Positions 54,328 through 63,925 of a stretch of 64,000 nt of DNA are shown here, piece by piece (within the stretch, counting starts at the first letter, position 1; each line of letters opens with the position of its first letter). Below the pieces are notes generated by a model that searched no databases, had not been told where the DNA came from, and saw nothing but the letters and a program-made list of their open reading frames with translations. The position numbers were made by a program, and so were the translations under genes. Source of the DNA: Paenibacillus baekrokdamisoli (GTDB taxonomy: Bacteria > Bacillota > Bacilli > Paenibacillales > Paenibacillaceae); contig NZ_AP019308.1 in NCBI RefSeq assembly GCF_003945345.1, positions 1,798,001 to 1,862,000 on the forward strand, written 5' to 3'.

Positions 54328-56419
54328 TCAGCTCCTGTCCGATTCTCATAAAGAAGTCAACTGCCTGATAGAGCAGCCCTATGAGAACAAATCCAAACAC
54401 CCAAAAGCAGCCAAGCGTGAACAACGAGACTACAATCATCTTCAACGCTTCCTTTAGGTTGTAATTTTGCACGATCATTGTTCCGATGAAGATTAGAGCC
54501 AGCACCCAGATCTCGGTTCCATTCATCAGCAGCTTATAGATAATACCTTCTTGCAAAGTCAATACACGAGATAACAGCTGAGTAGGCAAATGTATGATGA
54601 TGATGGGCATTAAAGCAACGCTGTTAACAATGAAGACACGCTTGAATGTTCCCTGCCCTTTCATGACCGAACCGACCAAGTAGCTGCATACCACCCAAGT
54701 TATCCATGGCAGTAAGTAGGTTTGCATCTCCGTCCATAAATTCAGCTCCTCGAACCGAACCGGGGAGAAGATGAAGCTAGCCGTTGCCTTCCCAGTAAGC
54801 GTTACCGCAAAGCCGAGCAAAACGAGTAGAATCGATAAGAGAAAATTAAATCGGAAGCCTTCGGATATCTCAGTCATTCCGTCTACTGGATGTCGTAGTA
54901 TTCGGAAGCATTGCGCGATTGATGACCGCCAGCCGCCAAGCGTTGTTCGGTCAACCAGTCGTTTCCGCTTCTTCACAGGGACCCACCAGCCAAGCTTCCT
55001 TGCCGTAATCCTTCCTACAGGAACAAGAACAAGTATGGCAAGTAACGGTGTCATGATTAGCGCAAAATATTGGAGCAGCCAATTCATTCGCAGCTCCCAA
55101 TAGGAATCGGAATAGCCAGCCGGATCGCGGGCAACCTTGAAGTAGTGCATAGCCTCACTATAGTTGCCTCTCCTATATTCCGCCTTGCCTATGCCTTGGT
55201 AGGCACGATCGTAGTTCGCGTTCTTAAGTAGGATTTGCTGCCACAAATTCTGGCTTTTCTCATATTGTCCATCCGAATACAGATTCACAGCTTGGTGAAC
55301 CAGTGTTCCAAACTCCGTTCTTCGGAATACCTGTATATCGTTTAACTCTCCGTCAGATACCAGAATATTACCATTCGATTGCACGGCAATGCCTGTCGCT
55401 CGTTTGAATACACCTAGGCGCTGCGTTCCATCAGACGAATTACCGAATCGAAAAAGAAGATTCCCTTGCGTATCATATTGGTATATTCTTCCTCTCTGTG
55501 ACTCTAGTACCGTAATAATGCCTTCTGTATCAACGGTTACAGCGCTAAAGGAAAATTTATTGGGCGGTATTATCCAGGGTGCGAAATCATGATCCTTCAG
55601 CAAATCGACTCCGCCTGAATTAAGTCGTCTTAATTGTCCCTGTCCCATATCACGATTCACCGTATAAATAAATCCGAAGGAATCGACCGTTAAATTCGTG
55701 ATCGCCCCGGGCAGACGTACTTGCTCCTCTTTCATTTGCTCATCGCTGTAAAACTTCCGTTTCATGGATTCAATCCAGTCTAACGGGACTTTGTTTGTTC
55801 CGAAGAAGCCTGCAAATTCTCCCGTTGGGGTCAGCTGGAGCAAGCCCTGATAACCGCCCTTATTCGCCACATACATATAGCCGCGACGATCAAGGATGAG
55901 CTTCGAGGGGATAAAGGAATAGGTTTTGGACATGGATGGATCCTTAGGCTCTAGATATTCACGAGCAAAACGTCCGTCTGCCCCAAAAACGACGATGCGT
56001 CTTCCTCCCGTATCCGCCACGTACACTTCGCCAGCCTTGGTGACGAATACACCCTCAGGCTTTCGAAGCTGCTCCTTCGGATCGATTGCCTTGCCATCCT
56101 TCATTCTCGAGGCATCTGGGAAGGTTCGCATGACCTGGCCTTCCGCATTCAATTCAACGATACGGTCATTACCAGTATCTGCTACATATAATTCATCTTT
56201 GGACGTGTTGAATAAATCCTCCGGATCCTTGAACCCCGTCCATGCGGCTATTGGAACGAAGGCATCGGGAGTCCCGATAAAGCGGCCGTTCGAGTCGCTG
56301 GATATTGTGTAATAGGGCAAGGAAGCATGTGCTTGCTGCGGCATGAATAGCGACAATAAGCCAAAGCAGAGGATGAAGATATACATGCTGGGCAACTTTC
56401 CTATCTTTCTCCATCTCAT
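54311..56419 (-). CDS. NHL-repeat beta-propeller, TPR and Yip1-domain membrane protein
   Basis: A 702-residue secreted/membrane fusion. Signal segment (MYIFILCFGLLSLFMPQQAHA, ~12-32), an extracellular NHL propeller (~40-385) with repeats such as DELYVADTGNDRIVEL, GEVYVADTGGRRIVVF and GNILVSDGELNDIQVF, one or two TPR-like helices (~390-450, AYQGIGKAEYRRGNYSEAMHYF), a membrane helix (~462-480) and a C-terminal Yip1-type membrane domain (~520-700). It would display a propeller outside the cell linked to a membrane domain. It lies between the permease pair A genes and the DUF5696-like gene. The function is unknown; it may be a receptor or an assembly factor for the transporter. Confidence 0.8.
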   Translation of the reverse strand: MRWRKIGKLPSMYIFILCFGLLSLFMPQQAHASLPYYTISSDSNGRFIGTPDAFVPIAAWTGFKDPEDLFNTSKDELYVADTGNDRIVELNAEGQVMRTFPDASRMKDGKAIDPKEQLRKPEGVFVTKAGEVYVADTGGRRIVVFGADGRFAREYLEPKDPSMSKTYSFIPSKLILDRRGYMYVANKGGYQGLLQLTPTGEFAGFFGTNKVPLDWIESMKRKFYSDEQMKEEQVRLPGAITNLTVDSFGFIYTVNRDMGQGQLRRLNSGGVDLLKDHDFAPWIIPPNKFSFSAVTVDTEGIITVLESQRGRIYQYDTQGNLLFRFGNSSDGTQRLGVFKRATGIAVQSNGNILVSDGELNDIQVFRRTEFGTLVHQAVNLYSDGQYEKSQNLWQQILLKNANYDRAYQGIGKAEYRRGNYSEAMHYFKVARDPAGYSDSYWELRMNWLLQYFALIMTPLLAILVLVPVGRITARKLGWWVPVKKRKRLVDRTTLGGWRSSIAQCFRILRHPVDGMTEISEGFRFNFLLSILLVLLGFAVTLTGKATASFIFSPVRFEELNLWTEMQTYLLPWITWVVCSYLVGSVMKGQGTFKRVFIVNSVALMPIIIIHLPTQLLSRVLTLQEGIIYKLLMNGTEIWVLALIFIGTMIVQNYNLKEALKMIVVSLFTLGCFWVFGFVLIGLLYQAVDFFMRIGQELIDRVV

Positions 56420-56441
56420 TTCGAGTTCCTCTCTCTCTCCT

Positions 56442-57323
56442 CTACTTAATGCCCGAATGAGCCATCGTCGCCATTACTTTACGCTGCGCTAGCAGGAAGA
56501 AAATAATATTGGGGACGAATATAATCAGCCCCGCCGCTGCTGCAATACCTTGACCGACAACATTATTCGCTGCTCCATTCGTTAGCGTCGCCACATAATA
56601 GGGCAATGTTTTCATGGATTCGATCGTTACATACAGATTCGAGGTCTCCGTCTGTGCCCAGGAAGCTTGGAAGGCAAGAATGCCGACCGTTGCCGTTGCA
56701 GGCAAACACATAGGTAAAATTATTCGGAAGAAAATGGTGAATTCTCGAGCTCCATCCATCTTTGCCGCTTCGAGCAGTTCATTAGGCACTTGGTCGACGA
56801 ATTGTTTTAATAAGAAGACTCCCACTGGCATGGCAATTAAGGGCAGGATATGGGCAAAATACGTATCCATAATTCCCAAGTGGGTAATAACCAAATATCT
56901 AGGTATGCCTACCGATTCCGGGGCAAACATTAAAGAAACGATGATCAAGGAATTGATGGCCTTACTTCCCGGGAAAGTGAGCTTGGAGAAGGCAAATGCA
57001 GCCATAGCACAAACCATAATGATGCCGCCCACCGTGAGGGAGGTCGTGATTATACTGTTGAATAAATACCGAGTGAAGGGTACAACCACGGTTTGCGACT
57101 GCAGGAAGAGCTGTTGAAAATTAAACAGCGTTGGATGCGAGACGACAAAACGCGGTGGATAGGCGAACAACTCACTAATCGGCTTAAACGCCTGGCTGAA
57201 GACAAACAACACAGGCAGCAGCATAAACAAGCCTAATCCAATCAATCCAATAATAGAAATCACTTGAAAAACATCAAGTTTCAGCTTTCTACGCAGCGTC
57301 CGAAGCCATGATTGAACCGTCAT
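56442..57323 (-). CDS. Carbohydrate ABC permease, MalG type (pair A)
   Basis: A 293-residue permease with six predicted membrane segments, N-terminal LDVFQVISIIGLIGLGLFML and the EAA loop EAAKMDGAREFTIFFRIILP. Its ATG overlaps the stop of the partner permease gene by 4 bp. Together with the 57320-58294 permease it would form the pore for the substrate bound by the giant binding protein encoded directly upstream. Confidence 0.92.
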   Translation of the reverse strand: MTVQSWLRTLRRKLKLDVFQVISIIGLIGLGLFMLLPVLFVFSQAFKPISELFAYPPRFVVSHPTLFNFQQLFLQSQTVVVPFTRYLFNSIITTSLTVGGIIMVCAMAAFAFSKLTFPGSKAINSLIIVSLMFAPESVGIPRYLVITHLGIMDTYFAHILPLIAMPVGVFLLKQFVDQVPNELLEAAKMDGAREFTIFFRIILPMCLPATATVGILAFQASWAQTETSNLYVTIESMKTLPYYVATLTNGAANNVVGQGIAAAAGLIIFVPNIIFFLLAQRKVMATMAHSGIK

Positions 57324-58294
57324 TTCTCATCCTCCCCTGTTCCGAACAGCACGAAAGAAAGTTTAGAGGATCCATAAATAACGACCAGCAAGATCACTGA
57401 TAACGCCGCCGCATACCCGAATTCATAACGAATAAAGGCAAAATCATCAATATGATTCGTTATTAAATGACCCGAATAGGCAGGGGTTATCGCCTGACCA
57501 GTCGCTGTTGCGAGAAGTGTGCCAATGGCACCGGCCTTGAGCGTTCCAACAACCGCCATGACTGCACCAAACAGCATCTGAGGCTTAATAGCCGGAATGG
57601 TAATATAGAAAATCTCCTGTAAACGATTCGATATCCCATCGATCTTGCCCGCCTCGTACATCTCTTGATTCACCGTCTGCAATCCCGCCAGCATCGCGAG
57701 AAATCCGACTCCCATGCTCGCCCATAGTGAAATGACGATCATGATGAACATGAAGTGATCCGGTTTCTGCAGCCATAGTACTGGGGTCTGGATGTAGCCA
57801 AGATTTAATAGAATCTGATTCAAATACCCCACTCGGTCACCGCTGAAAATAACGGTCCAAACGACCGTCATTGCTACGCCTTGGAAGATCGAAGGCGCAT
57901 AGAGAGCCAGTGCGAATAGATCTCGAATACTCTTAGGCAGCTGGTGGATCAGCCAGGCCAGAATGAAGGACAACAAGTAACCCCCAGGTCCAACAAGGAT
58001 AGCGAATTTAATCGTATTGGGAATCGCGTTTTGGAAGAAAATTTTATCCTGGGTCATGATCGAGAGAAAGTTCTGCCAGCCGATAAACTTAGGTAAAGTG
58101 AAGCCGTTGAACGAGAAGAAGGACAACGCCAGCGCCGCTAGTATGGGAATGACAATGAAAATTAGGAATGTCAGCATGAAGGGCGCAACAAAGATATAGG
58201 CCATGACATGCTCCCGTTTCAAAAACGTCTTCTTGACTGGTTTTGTTACGGTTTGCAGATCTAGTTCTGGTTCAATTAATGTATGCGTTGTCAT
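57320..58294 (-). CDS. Carbohydrate ABC permease, MalF type (pair A)
   Basis: A 324-residue permease with an N-terminal cytoplasmic tail (~30 residues), first membrane segment VMAYIFVAPFMLTFLIFIVI and the EAA loop EAGKIDGISNRLQEIFYITIP. Its ATG overlaps the stop of the solute-binding fusion gene (ATGA), and its own end overlaps the next permease, giving a closely coupled binding protein-permease-permease unit. Confidence 0.92.
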   Translation of the reverse strand: MTTHTLIEPELDLQTVTKPVKKTFLKREHVMAYIFVAPFMLTFLIFIVIPILAALALSFFSFNGFTLPKFIGWQNFLSIMTQDKIFFQNAIPNTIKFAILVGPGGYLLSFILAWLIHQLPKSIRDLFALALYAPSIFQGVAMTVVWTVIFSGDRVGYLNQILLNLGYIQTPVLWLQKPDHFMFIMIVISLWASMGVGFLAMLAGLQTVNQEMYEAGKIDGISNRLQEIFYITIPAIKPQMLFGAVMAVVGTLKAGAIGTLLATATGQAITPAYSGHLITNHIDDFAFIRYEFGYAAALSVILLVVIYGSSKLSFVLFGTGEDEK

Positions 58295-61269
58295 GGCCCC
58301 TCCCCCTTCGCCGGATTCGGAACTGAAACGATATCAAGTGAATGTTGTACATTTCCGAGCTGATCCCTCAGTTGAAACTCCACTTGTTTCCGCGCCATTT
58401 CACGATTAATATTTTGAACGGCAATCTCTAACTCTTCTCGTGGAACTTTGCTTCCCGTTACGACATTTTGCCAGGCAAAGGTGATATTGCGCATCGTAAA
58501 GTAACCTCCTGGAACTTGTGGTGCTTCCTTATACCATAGCCATTGATCCGTTATTGCTTTCAAATCAGCCCGAGGCCAAGGCAATTTCACAAATGCATCC
58601 TGATTCGCCGTATTCCAGCGATATTCGCGACCGTAGATCCCTTCGATATCATTGCCGAATCGGGTTTGCGTTTCCTCGGATGTCCACCATTTCAGAAACT
58701 GCCATGCCAGCTCCTGCTTATTGGACTTGTTATAGATGACACCAGCTTGCAAGGCACCCCCTGCCCAACGCTCAACTACACCTTTATCATCGTGGTTGCC
58801 TGGTATCGGCGCTATTTTCCACTTCCCTGCAATCTCGGGAGCAGCGACTTGCGTTTGCAGATACGTATTGAAATCCGTAATCCCAATTGGAATATCGCCT
58901 AGACGAAAGTGGTTGAAGAAGCTTGGAACTTCTTTGGGCACCTGGAATAAAGTGTACAGCTGGGTCCACTGCAGGAATCCCTTGTAAGCCTCGTTCGTAT
59001 CAAGTGCTGATGTCAGCCCATCCTTCGTATACATCTCTCCGCCATTCTGATATAAGAAAGGCAAAAAGTCGCTTGGCATGTAGAAATCATACCCGCTCTG
59101 CTGCAGCGTCGGCATCATATTGTAGACATCTTCCCATGTATTCGGCGCCTTCAAGCCCAATTGATCCAAGATATCCGTACGATACATCATGATTTTGAAA
59201 TTTTGCGTTTCGGGAAGCGCATAATCCTTCTTATCATAATGGAACACCCGCAGAGCCCCTGGCTTGAAGGCTTTAGCTGCCTCAGCATAATCGGGGTATT
59301 GGGACAAATCAACAAGCGCATCCCTTGAAGCAAAATCAACTACGGTTGCCCCGTCCAGTCCAAGTGCGGCATCCGGTTCTTTACCAGCCAAATTACTTAA
59401 AATGAGCAGATTGGCATCCGGAATAATGTTTACATTGACATGAATACCCGTTACTGGAGTGAAGTTCTCATCCGCCAACTGCTGGATCAGTCGCACATAG
59501 TTACGGCCGCGGTTCACCCAAACATCGATAGCTTTAGGATCCTTGCGTGTGAAGTTGTAATCGATCGTAAAGGAATGGTAGAAGTTAATCAGTGTGCTTT
59601 TCGTCTTCTGGATGAAACCGGTCTTCATTTTCGGTAACTTCGCATCCGGTTGAGCGACCCAAAGATAATCGAGTAACAAAGGTTGATCCAGCAGGCGGAA
59701 CGCCCAACCGCTCAACTGCTGCTGATCGACCTCAAACAATTGCATTTGATTAGGAATATTACGAATTTTATTCTGCATATCCGCGAAGTCTGAAGCAGTG
59801 GCACGGAAAGAGATTTCCACGTCCGATTTACCGACCGTAATTTTAGAGAGCCGATCTGCAAGCGACAAAAGATCTTGTTCAATATTCGTCAGCTGCTGTT
59901 TCAAATCCGGAATATACTTCTCCAGCTGCCAATCCCGATTCGGATCGACGTTGCCGCCAGTGGTGTATGATTTCTCATAATTCCCTGTTATTTTGCGGAT
60001 CTGCTGGTCTAGGGCTGAGATTCGATTGATGTTCCGCAGCAAGCCCTCATAGATTGGTTTAATCGGTGAGGAGGATGCAGTCATTCGAATATTGTGCTTT
60101 CCTTTAGTGAGATAGAAAGAGTATGGCTTTCCTTCACCATCGCCCAGCGTCTTACCTTCCCAATTCCACGAAGAATTATATGGAAAAGCAACATGCAGCA
60201 GCTCCTTGAAGGGTGTGAGACCATCAATCGTTATCGACTCAAAGGCGTTGGATTGATTGAGAAAAGCTTGCTTATATTTAAAGCCTATTTGATAGGCTCC
60301 ATCCTGTGGAACCTCGATTTGCCATTCCACCCATTGTCCGGCTGTCTTAAACTGCTCGCCGCCTAGGGTATTGTACCTGATATAGCCCTGCGAATCCGGC
60401 TGTACAAGCGCATCATTAGTGGACTGAAGCTGAATGGACGTATTCGATTTCGCTGTAATATTCTCAGCTTCTACGATTTGGAGATAAGGCTTACTTTCTG
60501 AAGAAACGGACTCTTTATTGGCCGGCTCTGTTTTAACCCACTCCCCATAGCTTGGGAGCTCACGTGGAGCATCTACATATAAGGTTTTGAGCAGCATGGC
60601 ACCTTGTTCATTGATCAATCTAACCGTATGAGAGCCTTTGGATAAATACCAGCGCAGCGGCTCCGAATCAGCGGTATAATCAGTTAAGCTCACTTCACGC
60701 AAACCTTTGGTATCTATTGAATGCGGTAAAATATCATTCGTAAACTCGTCTCTCTTCAGAGGGAAATTCGAATGTGTGAATTTGCGCTTGAGAATGATAT
60801 TCTCTGCTTCAATGAAAGGCGTCGCGCCATCAATCTGTATGCCTCGTACCAAATCGACCGAGCCTTCATCGACCGTATCGTAGGCTAAGCCGATGTTATA
60901 CAAGCCATCCTCTGGCACGGTAACAGAATACTCCACCCAGCTATCACCCTCAGACCAAACTAAACCATTCTCACTAGCTTGAAAATGCTGCTGATCCGAA
61001 GAAGCCGCGACTTTGCTGCCAGAAACCTCAATGCGCTCTTGATGTGCAGGTGCATTGGCATAAGATTTTGCTGTAGTTGCCAACCACTCCAGGTAGGTAG
61101 GAATGGTTCCGTTGATATAATCTTTAGCCGTAATAACGGGAGGAGCTGCCATTGTGTCCGAATCGCTGCTGGCATCCGTTATCGAAGATGGAGGAAATGT
61201 CCCGATAAGCATGCAGGCAATGATAATCAGTACTCCTTTATACAGATAGGGTCTTCTTTGCTTCAGCAT
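58291..61269 (-). CDS. Giant extracellular solute-binding protein fused to two carbohydrate-binding-like modules
   Basis: A 992-residue secreted protein, about twice the usual size. N-terminal hydrophobic segment (~11-28, a signal peptide or anchor), a first CBM35-like beta-sandwich (~75-235, with SWVEYSVTVPEDGLYNIGLAY and SKGSHTVRLINEQG), a second one (~262-400, with QWVEWQIEVPQDGAYQIGFKY and TKGKHNIRMTAS), a helical linker (~405-560), and a complete family 1 solute-binding domain (~565-992, ending VSVPNPAKGEGP). The two N-terminal modules clearly duplicate one another. It lies between the ATPase (8-bp-scale overlap; GGAGG 8 bases before the ATG) and permease pair A. Probably it grips a polysaccharide and hands oligomers to the permeases. 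Confidence 0.85.
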   Translation of the reverse strand: MLKQRRPYLYKGVLIIIACMLIGTFPPSSITDASSDSDTMAAPPVITAKDYINGTIPTYLEWLATTAKSYANAPAHQERIEVSGSKVAASSDQQHFQASENGLVWSEGDSWVEYSVTVPEDGLYNIGLAYDTVDEGSVDLVRGIQIDGATPFIEAENIILKRKFTHSNFPLKRDEFTNDILPHSIDTKGLREVSLTDYTADSEPLRWYLSKGSHTVRLINEQGAMLLKTLYVDAPRELPSYGEWVKTEPANKESVSSESKPYLQIVEAENITAKSNTSIQLQSTNDALVQPDSQGYIRYNTLGGEQFKTAGQWVEWQIEVPQDGAYQIGFKYKQAFLNQSNAFESITIDGLTPFKELLHVAFPYNSSWNWEGKTLGDGEGKPYSFYLTKGKHNIRMTASSSPIKPIYEGLLRNINRISALDQQIRKITGNYEKSYTTGGNVDPNRDWQLEKYIPDLKQQLTNIEQDLLSLADRLSKITVGKSDVEISFRATASDFADMQNKIRNIPNQMQLFEVDQQQLSGWAFRLLDQPLLLDYLWVAQPDAKLPKMKTGFIQKTKSTLINFYHSFTIDYNFTRKDPKAIDVWVNRGRNYVRLIQQLADENFTPVTGIHVNVNIIPDANLLILSNLAGKEPDAALGLDGATVVDFASRDALVDLSQYPDYAEAAKAFKPGALRVFHYDKKDYALPETQNFKIMMYRTDILDQLGLKAPNTWEDVYNMMPTLQQSGYDFYMPSDFLPFLYQNGGEMYTKDGLTSALDTNEAYKGFLQWTQLYTLFQVPKEVPSFFNHFRLGDIPIGITDFNTYLQTQVAAPEIAGKWKIAPIPGNHDDKGVVERWAGGALQAGVIYNKSNKQELAWQFLKWWTSEETQTRFGNDIEGIYGREYRWNTANQDAFVKLPWPRADLKAITDQWLWYKEAPQVPGGYFTMRNITFAWQNVVTGSKVPREELEIAVQNINREMARKQVEFQLRDQLGNVQHSLDIVSVPNPAKGEGP

Positions 61270-62384
61270 ATGGCAGCCTCCGTTAGTACATCGAAGAAGT
61301 GGACACGCTCCATATCCAAGGCAATGTTAACCTTCTGACCCTCAACGAATTTGGCGCGAGGATCCACCCGAGCGACAAGCTTATGCTCTTCATTATTAAG
61401 ATAGAGATAGGCATCCGAGCCCAAGAGCTCTCTCATCTCGATTTGTGCCGTAAATTGAGATTCCTTCCACTCCGAATGTTCAGGTTGATCAACAGGCAGT
61501 GTGATAATACTCTCCGCACGGACCCCCAGAATCACCTTTTTCTGATCGTACTGCTTCGAATAGAGCAGCTTGGCTTTTTCCTTTGGAATAAGTAAAGAAT
61601 AGCGTCTTGTGTCGAAGTAAGCCTCTCCATCCCGGTGGAGAATTTGACCCTGAACGAAATTCATAGGTGGTGACCCTATGAAGCTAGCAACAAACATATT
61701 GGCAGGATTATTATAGATTTCATCCGGCGTATCCACCTGTTGAATAAGCCCATTTTTCATGACCACAATTCGAGTGCCCATCGTCATGGCTTCAATCTGA
61801 TCATGCGTAACATAAATCGTTGTCGTCTGAAGTCTGCGATGCAGCTTGCCAATTTCCTCACGCATCTGTACGCGCAGCTTGGCATCGAGATTGGACAAAG
61901 GCTCATCCATCAGAAATACATCTGGCTCCCTGACGATTGCACGACCAAGTGCGACACGCTGTCTTTGACCACCGGACATTTGGCGAGGCTGCTTCTGCAG
62001 CTGCGCTTCGATCTCAAGAATTTTTGCCGCTCTTGCAACCCTCTCTTCAATCACATGATGAGGAAGTTTGCGCAGGCGCAGACCGAAGGCAATATTTTCA
62101 AATACGGTCATATGTGGGTATAGCGCGTAATTCTGGAAGACCATTGAAATGTTTCTATCCTTGGAAGACAAGTAATTGACTAGCTTGTTCCCGATATACA
62201 CTTCACCCTCGCTAATCTCTTCTAACCCTGCCAGCATTCGCAATAAAGTTGATTTCCCGCAGCCTGATGGACCAACCAATACGAGAAACTCGCCATCATT
62301 CACTTCCAGATGAAAATCGTCGACCGATTTACGGCTTTCTCCCGCGTATCGCTTTGAGATGTGATTAAACACAACTCTTGCCAT
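61263..62384 (-). CDS. ABC transporter ATPase, MsmX/UgpC type
   Basis: A 373-residue nucleotide-binding subunit: Walker A GPSGCGKST, Q-loop and ABC signature MSGGQRQRVALGRAI, Walker B DVFLMDEPL, the switch His in THDQIEAM and a C-terminal TOBE/OB regulatory region (~240-373). It is the only ATPase gene for the six sugar permeases in this window. MsmX-type ATPases in Bacillus serve several importers, so this one may also energise the LplBC-type importer at 10.4-12.2 kb. Its last codons overlap the giant binding protein gene. Confidence 0.94.
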   Translation of the reverse strand: MARVVFNHISKRYAGESRKSVDDFHLEVNDGEFLVLVGPSGCGKSTLLRMLAGLEEISEGEVYIGNKLVNYLSSKDRNISMVFQNYALYPHMTVFENIAFGLRLRKLPHHVIEERVARAAKILEIEAQLQKQPRQMSGGQRQRVALGRAIVREPDVFLMDEPLSNLDAKLRVQMREEIGKLHRRLQTTTIYVTHDQIEAMTMGTRIVVMKNGLIQQVDTPDEIYNNPANMFVASFIGSPPMNFVQGQILHRDGEAYFDTRRYSLLIPKEKAKLLYSKQYDQKKVILGVRAESIITLPVDQPEHSEWKESQFTAQIEMRELLGSDAYLYLNNEEHKLVARVDPRAKFVEGQKVNIALDMERVHFFDVLTEAAIC

Positions 62385-62429
62385 ATCCTCACGTCTCCTT
62401 TGCCCATTCCTCTTGATTCACAAATCAGA

Positions 62430-62469
62430 GTCGTCTAAGCCATGGAGCGAACTCCTCAGCTTAGACGAC
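62430..62469 (-). promoter_or_regulatory. Intergenic stem-loop after the first binding-protein gene
   Basis: GTCGTCTAAGC (62430-62440) and GCTTAGACGAC (62459-62469) are perfect 11-bp complements with an 18-base loop and no U-tract. It stands between the solute-binding lipoprotein gene and the ATPase gene. It probably protects the upstream message from 3'-end decay, making the binding protein more abundant than the downstream products. Confidence 0.6.
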
Positions 62470-62497
62470 AGTGTGATAGACCTGCTATGACCTACTG

Positions 62498-63925
62498 CTA
62501 ATTGTTCGTTTTGGCTAAGGCATCCGCAATAGCTTTATTCGTTTTATCTGCTATCGTCGGGAAGTAGTCATAGGCGGATTTTTCCTCTTGATAGCCGCTT
62601 GCTACCCAGCCACCAATTGCTGAACCAACATCTGCTCCACCCGGAATGTAAATGGTTGGATCCGTTTCACCAATCTTGGCAGCGTAGATGAGTGCATCTA
62701 CATTTATGCCCTTATACGTATCCAGCGCTTTGAAGGCGTCCGTAATCTCTGCGTTTGAAGAGTTCGGCAGCGTACCGCCAATGCTCATTAGAATTTTCTG
62801 CCCTTCAACAGATGCTGCCCAGAATTTCATGAATAAGAAGGCTTCTTCCTTATGCTTACCGGCTTTGCTCAAGAACATCGGGTTGTTGAAGGAAGTACCT
62901 ACTTGCTTCGCTGTCCCTGCAGGTGTCGGTGCAATATCCCAATTGAATTTCCACTGTGCCTTGAATCCAGGAATCGTCGGAGACACATGATAATAGAACG
63001 CAGCATGGCCCGAAGCGAACATGTCACCATCAATGCCAGCATCCTTCTGGCGTTTATCATTCAGCATGATTCCATCCTTCGTCACCCAGTCGTTCAACCA
63101 TTGGTTGTCGTCCATGACATCCTTATCCGCACCCACGTACGTAATGTTCGTGGATAGATCACCGTTCAAATCCATGATGTGCTCGGAATGTCCATTTGCC
63201 GCTGCCAGATCAGCAGCCGCAAAACTTACAAAGATCGTATTGTTTGCCATTCCCCATACCTTATCCTCAGGATGAGTGGCCTTCTGAGCAGCAGCCTTCA
63301 GATCTTCCCAGGTCCAATCATTTTTCGGAGTATCAATGCCATATTTGGCTAAAATGTCTTTGTTATAGAAGAAAATAAAGGTATCATTTCCGCGGGAGAG
63401 GGCATATTGCGAGCCCTTGAATTGAAATGGCTCCAAGATCCCTTTGTTAAATTCATAAGAGGTGAAATCAGTATCCTTCGCGATGTAAGGATCCAAATTC
63501 TCAGCAAAACCCTGAGTGACCACATCATTGAAGGTATTATTCCAGAAAACATCGATTGGAGAGCCTGATGCAATGCTTTGCGTGACTGCCTTAAGCGTAT
63601 CTGCACCTCCATTATTGAATAGCCATTTGACTGTAATCCAAGGGTATTTCTTCGTAAAAGCATCCGAAATCTTATGCCATTCTGGACTATCAGCCGGTAC
63701 CCAAGTGCTAATAGTGATTTCGACCGGCTTATGATCTTCCGCAGGAGGTGTATTTGTCTTTCCTTCGTTTGTTTTATCTGTCTCATTTGTAGGTTTTGTT
63801 GTATCCCCTGTATTCACCGGATCTTTCTTACTAGTGTTATTACTACTGCATGCGGAAATAGTGAATAAAGAAACGGCAATCAGAGCACTTACCATGACCT
63901 TGTTAATCGATTTGTTAATAGCCAA
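62498..63925 (-). CDS. Extracellular solute-binding lipoprotein (family 1)
   Basis: A 475-residue sugar-binding lipoprotein: lipobox ISAC (Cys about residue 26), a Thr/Pro-rich linker, then two lobes with ITISTWVPADSPEWHKIS, YALSRGNDTFIFFYNKDI and the FLFMKFWAASVEGQKI hinge motif typical of this family. It starts at a TTG about 5-7 bases after GGGGGAAG. First gene of the 19-kb operon; the promoter lies beyond or close to the window edge and is not identified. A stem-loop follows it. Confidence 0.92.
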   Translation of the reverse strand: MAINKSINKVMVSALIAVSLFTISACSSNNTSKKDPVNTGDTTKPTNETDKTNEGKTNTPPAEDHKPVEITISTWVPADSPEWHKISDAFTKKYPWITVKWLFNNGGADTLKAVTQSIASGSPIDVFWNNTFNDVVTQGFAENLDPYIAKDTDFTSYEFNKGILEPFQFKGSQYALSRGNDTFIFFYNKDILAKYGIDTPKNDWTWEDLKAAAQKATHPEDKVWGMANNTIFVSFAAADLAAANGHSEHIMDLNGDLSTNITYVGADKDVMDDNQWLNDWVTKDGIMLNDKRQKDAGIDGDMFASGHAAFYYHVSPTIPGFKAQWKFNWDIAPTPAGTAKQVGTSFNNPMFLSKAGKHKEEAFLFMKFWAASVEGQKILMSIGGTLPNSSNAEITDAFKALDTYKGINVDALIYAAKIGETDPTIYIPGGADVGSAIGGWVASGYQEEKSAYDYFPTIADKTNKAIADALAKTNN

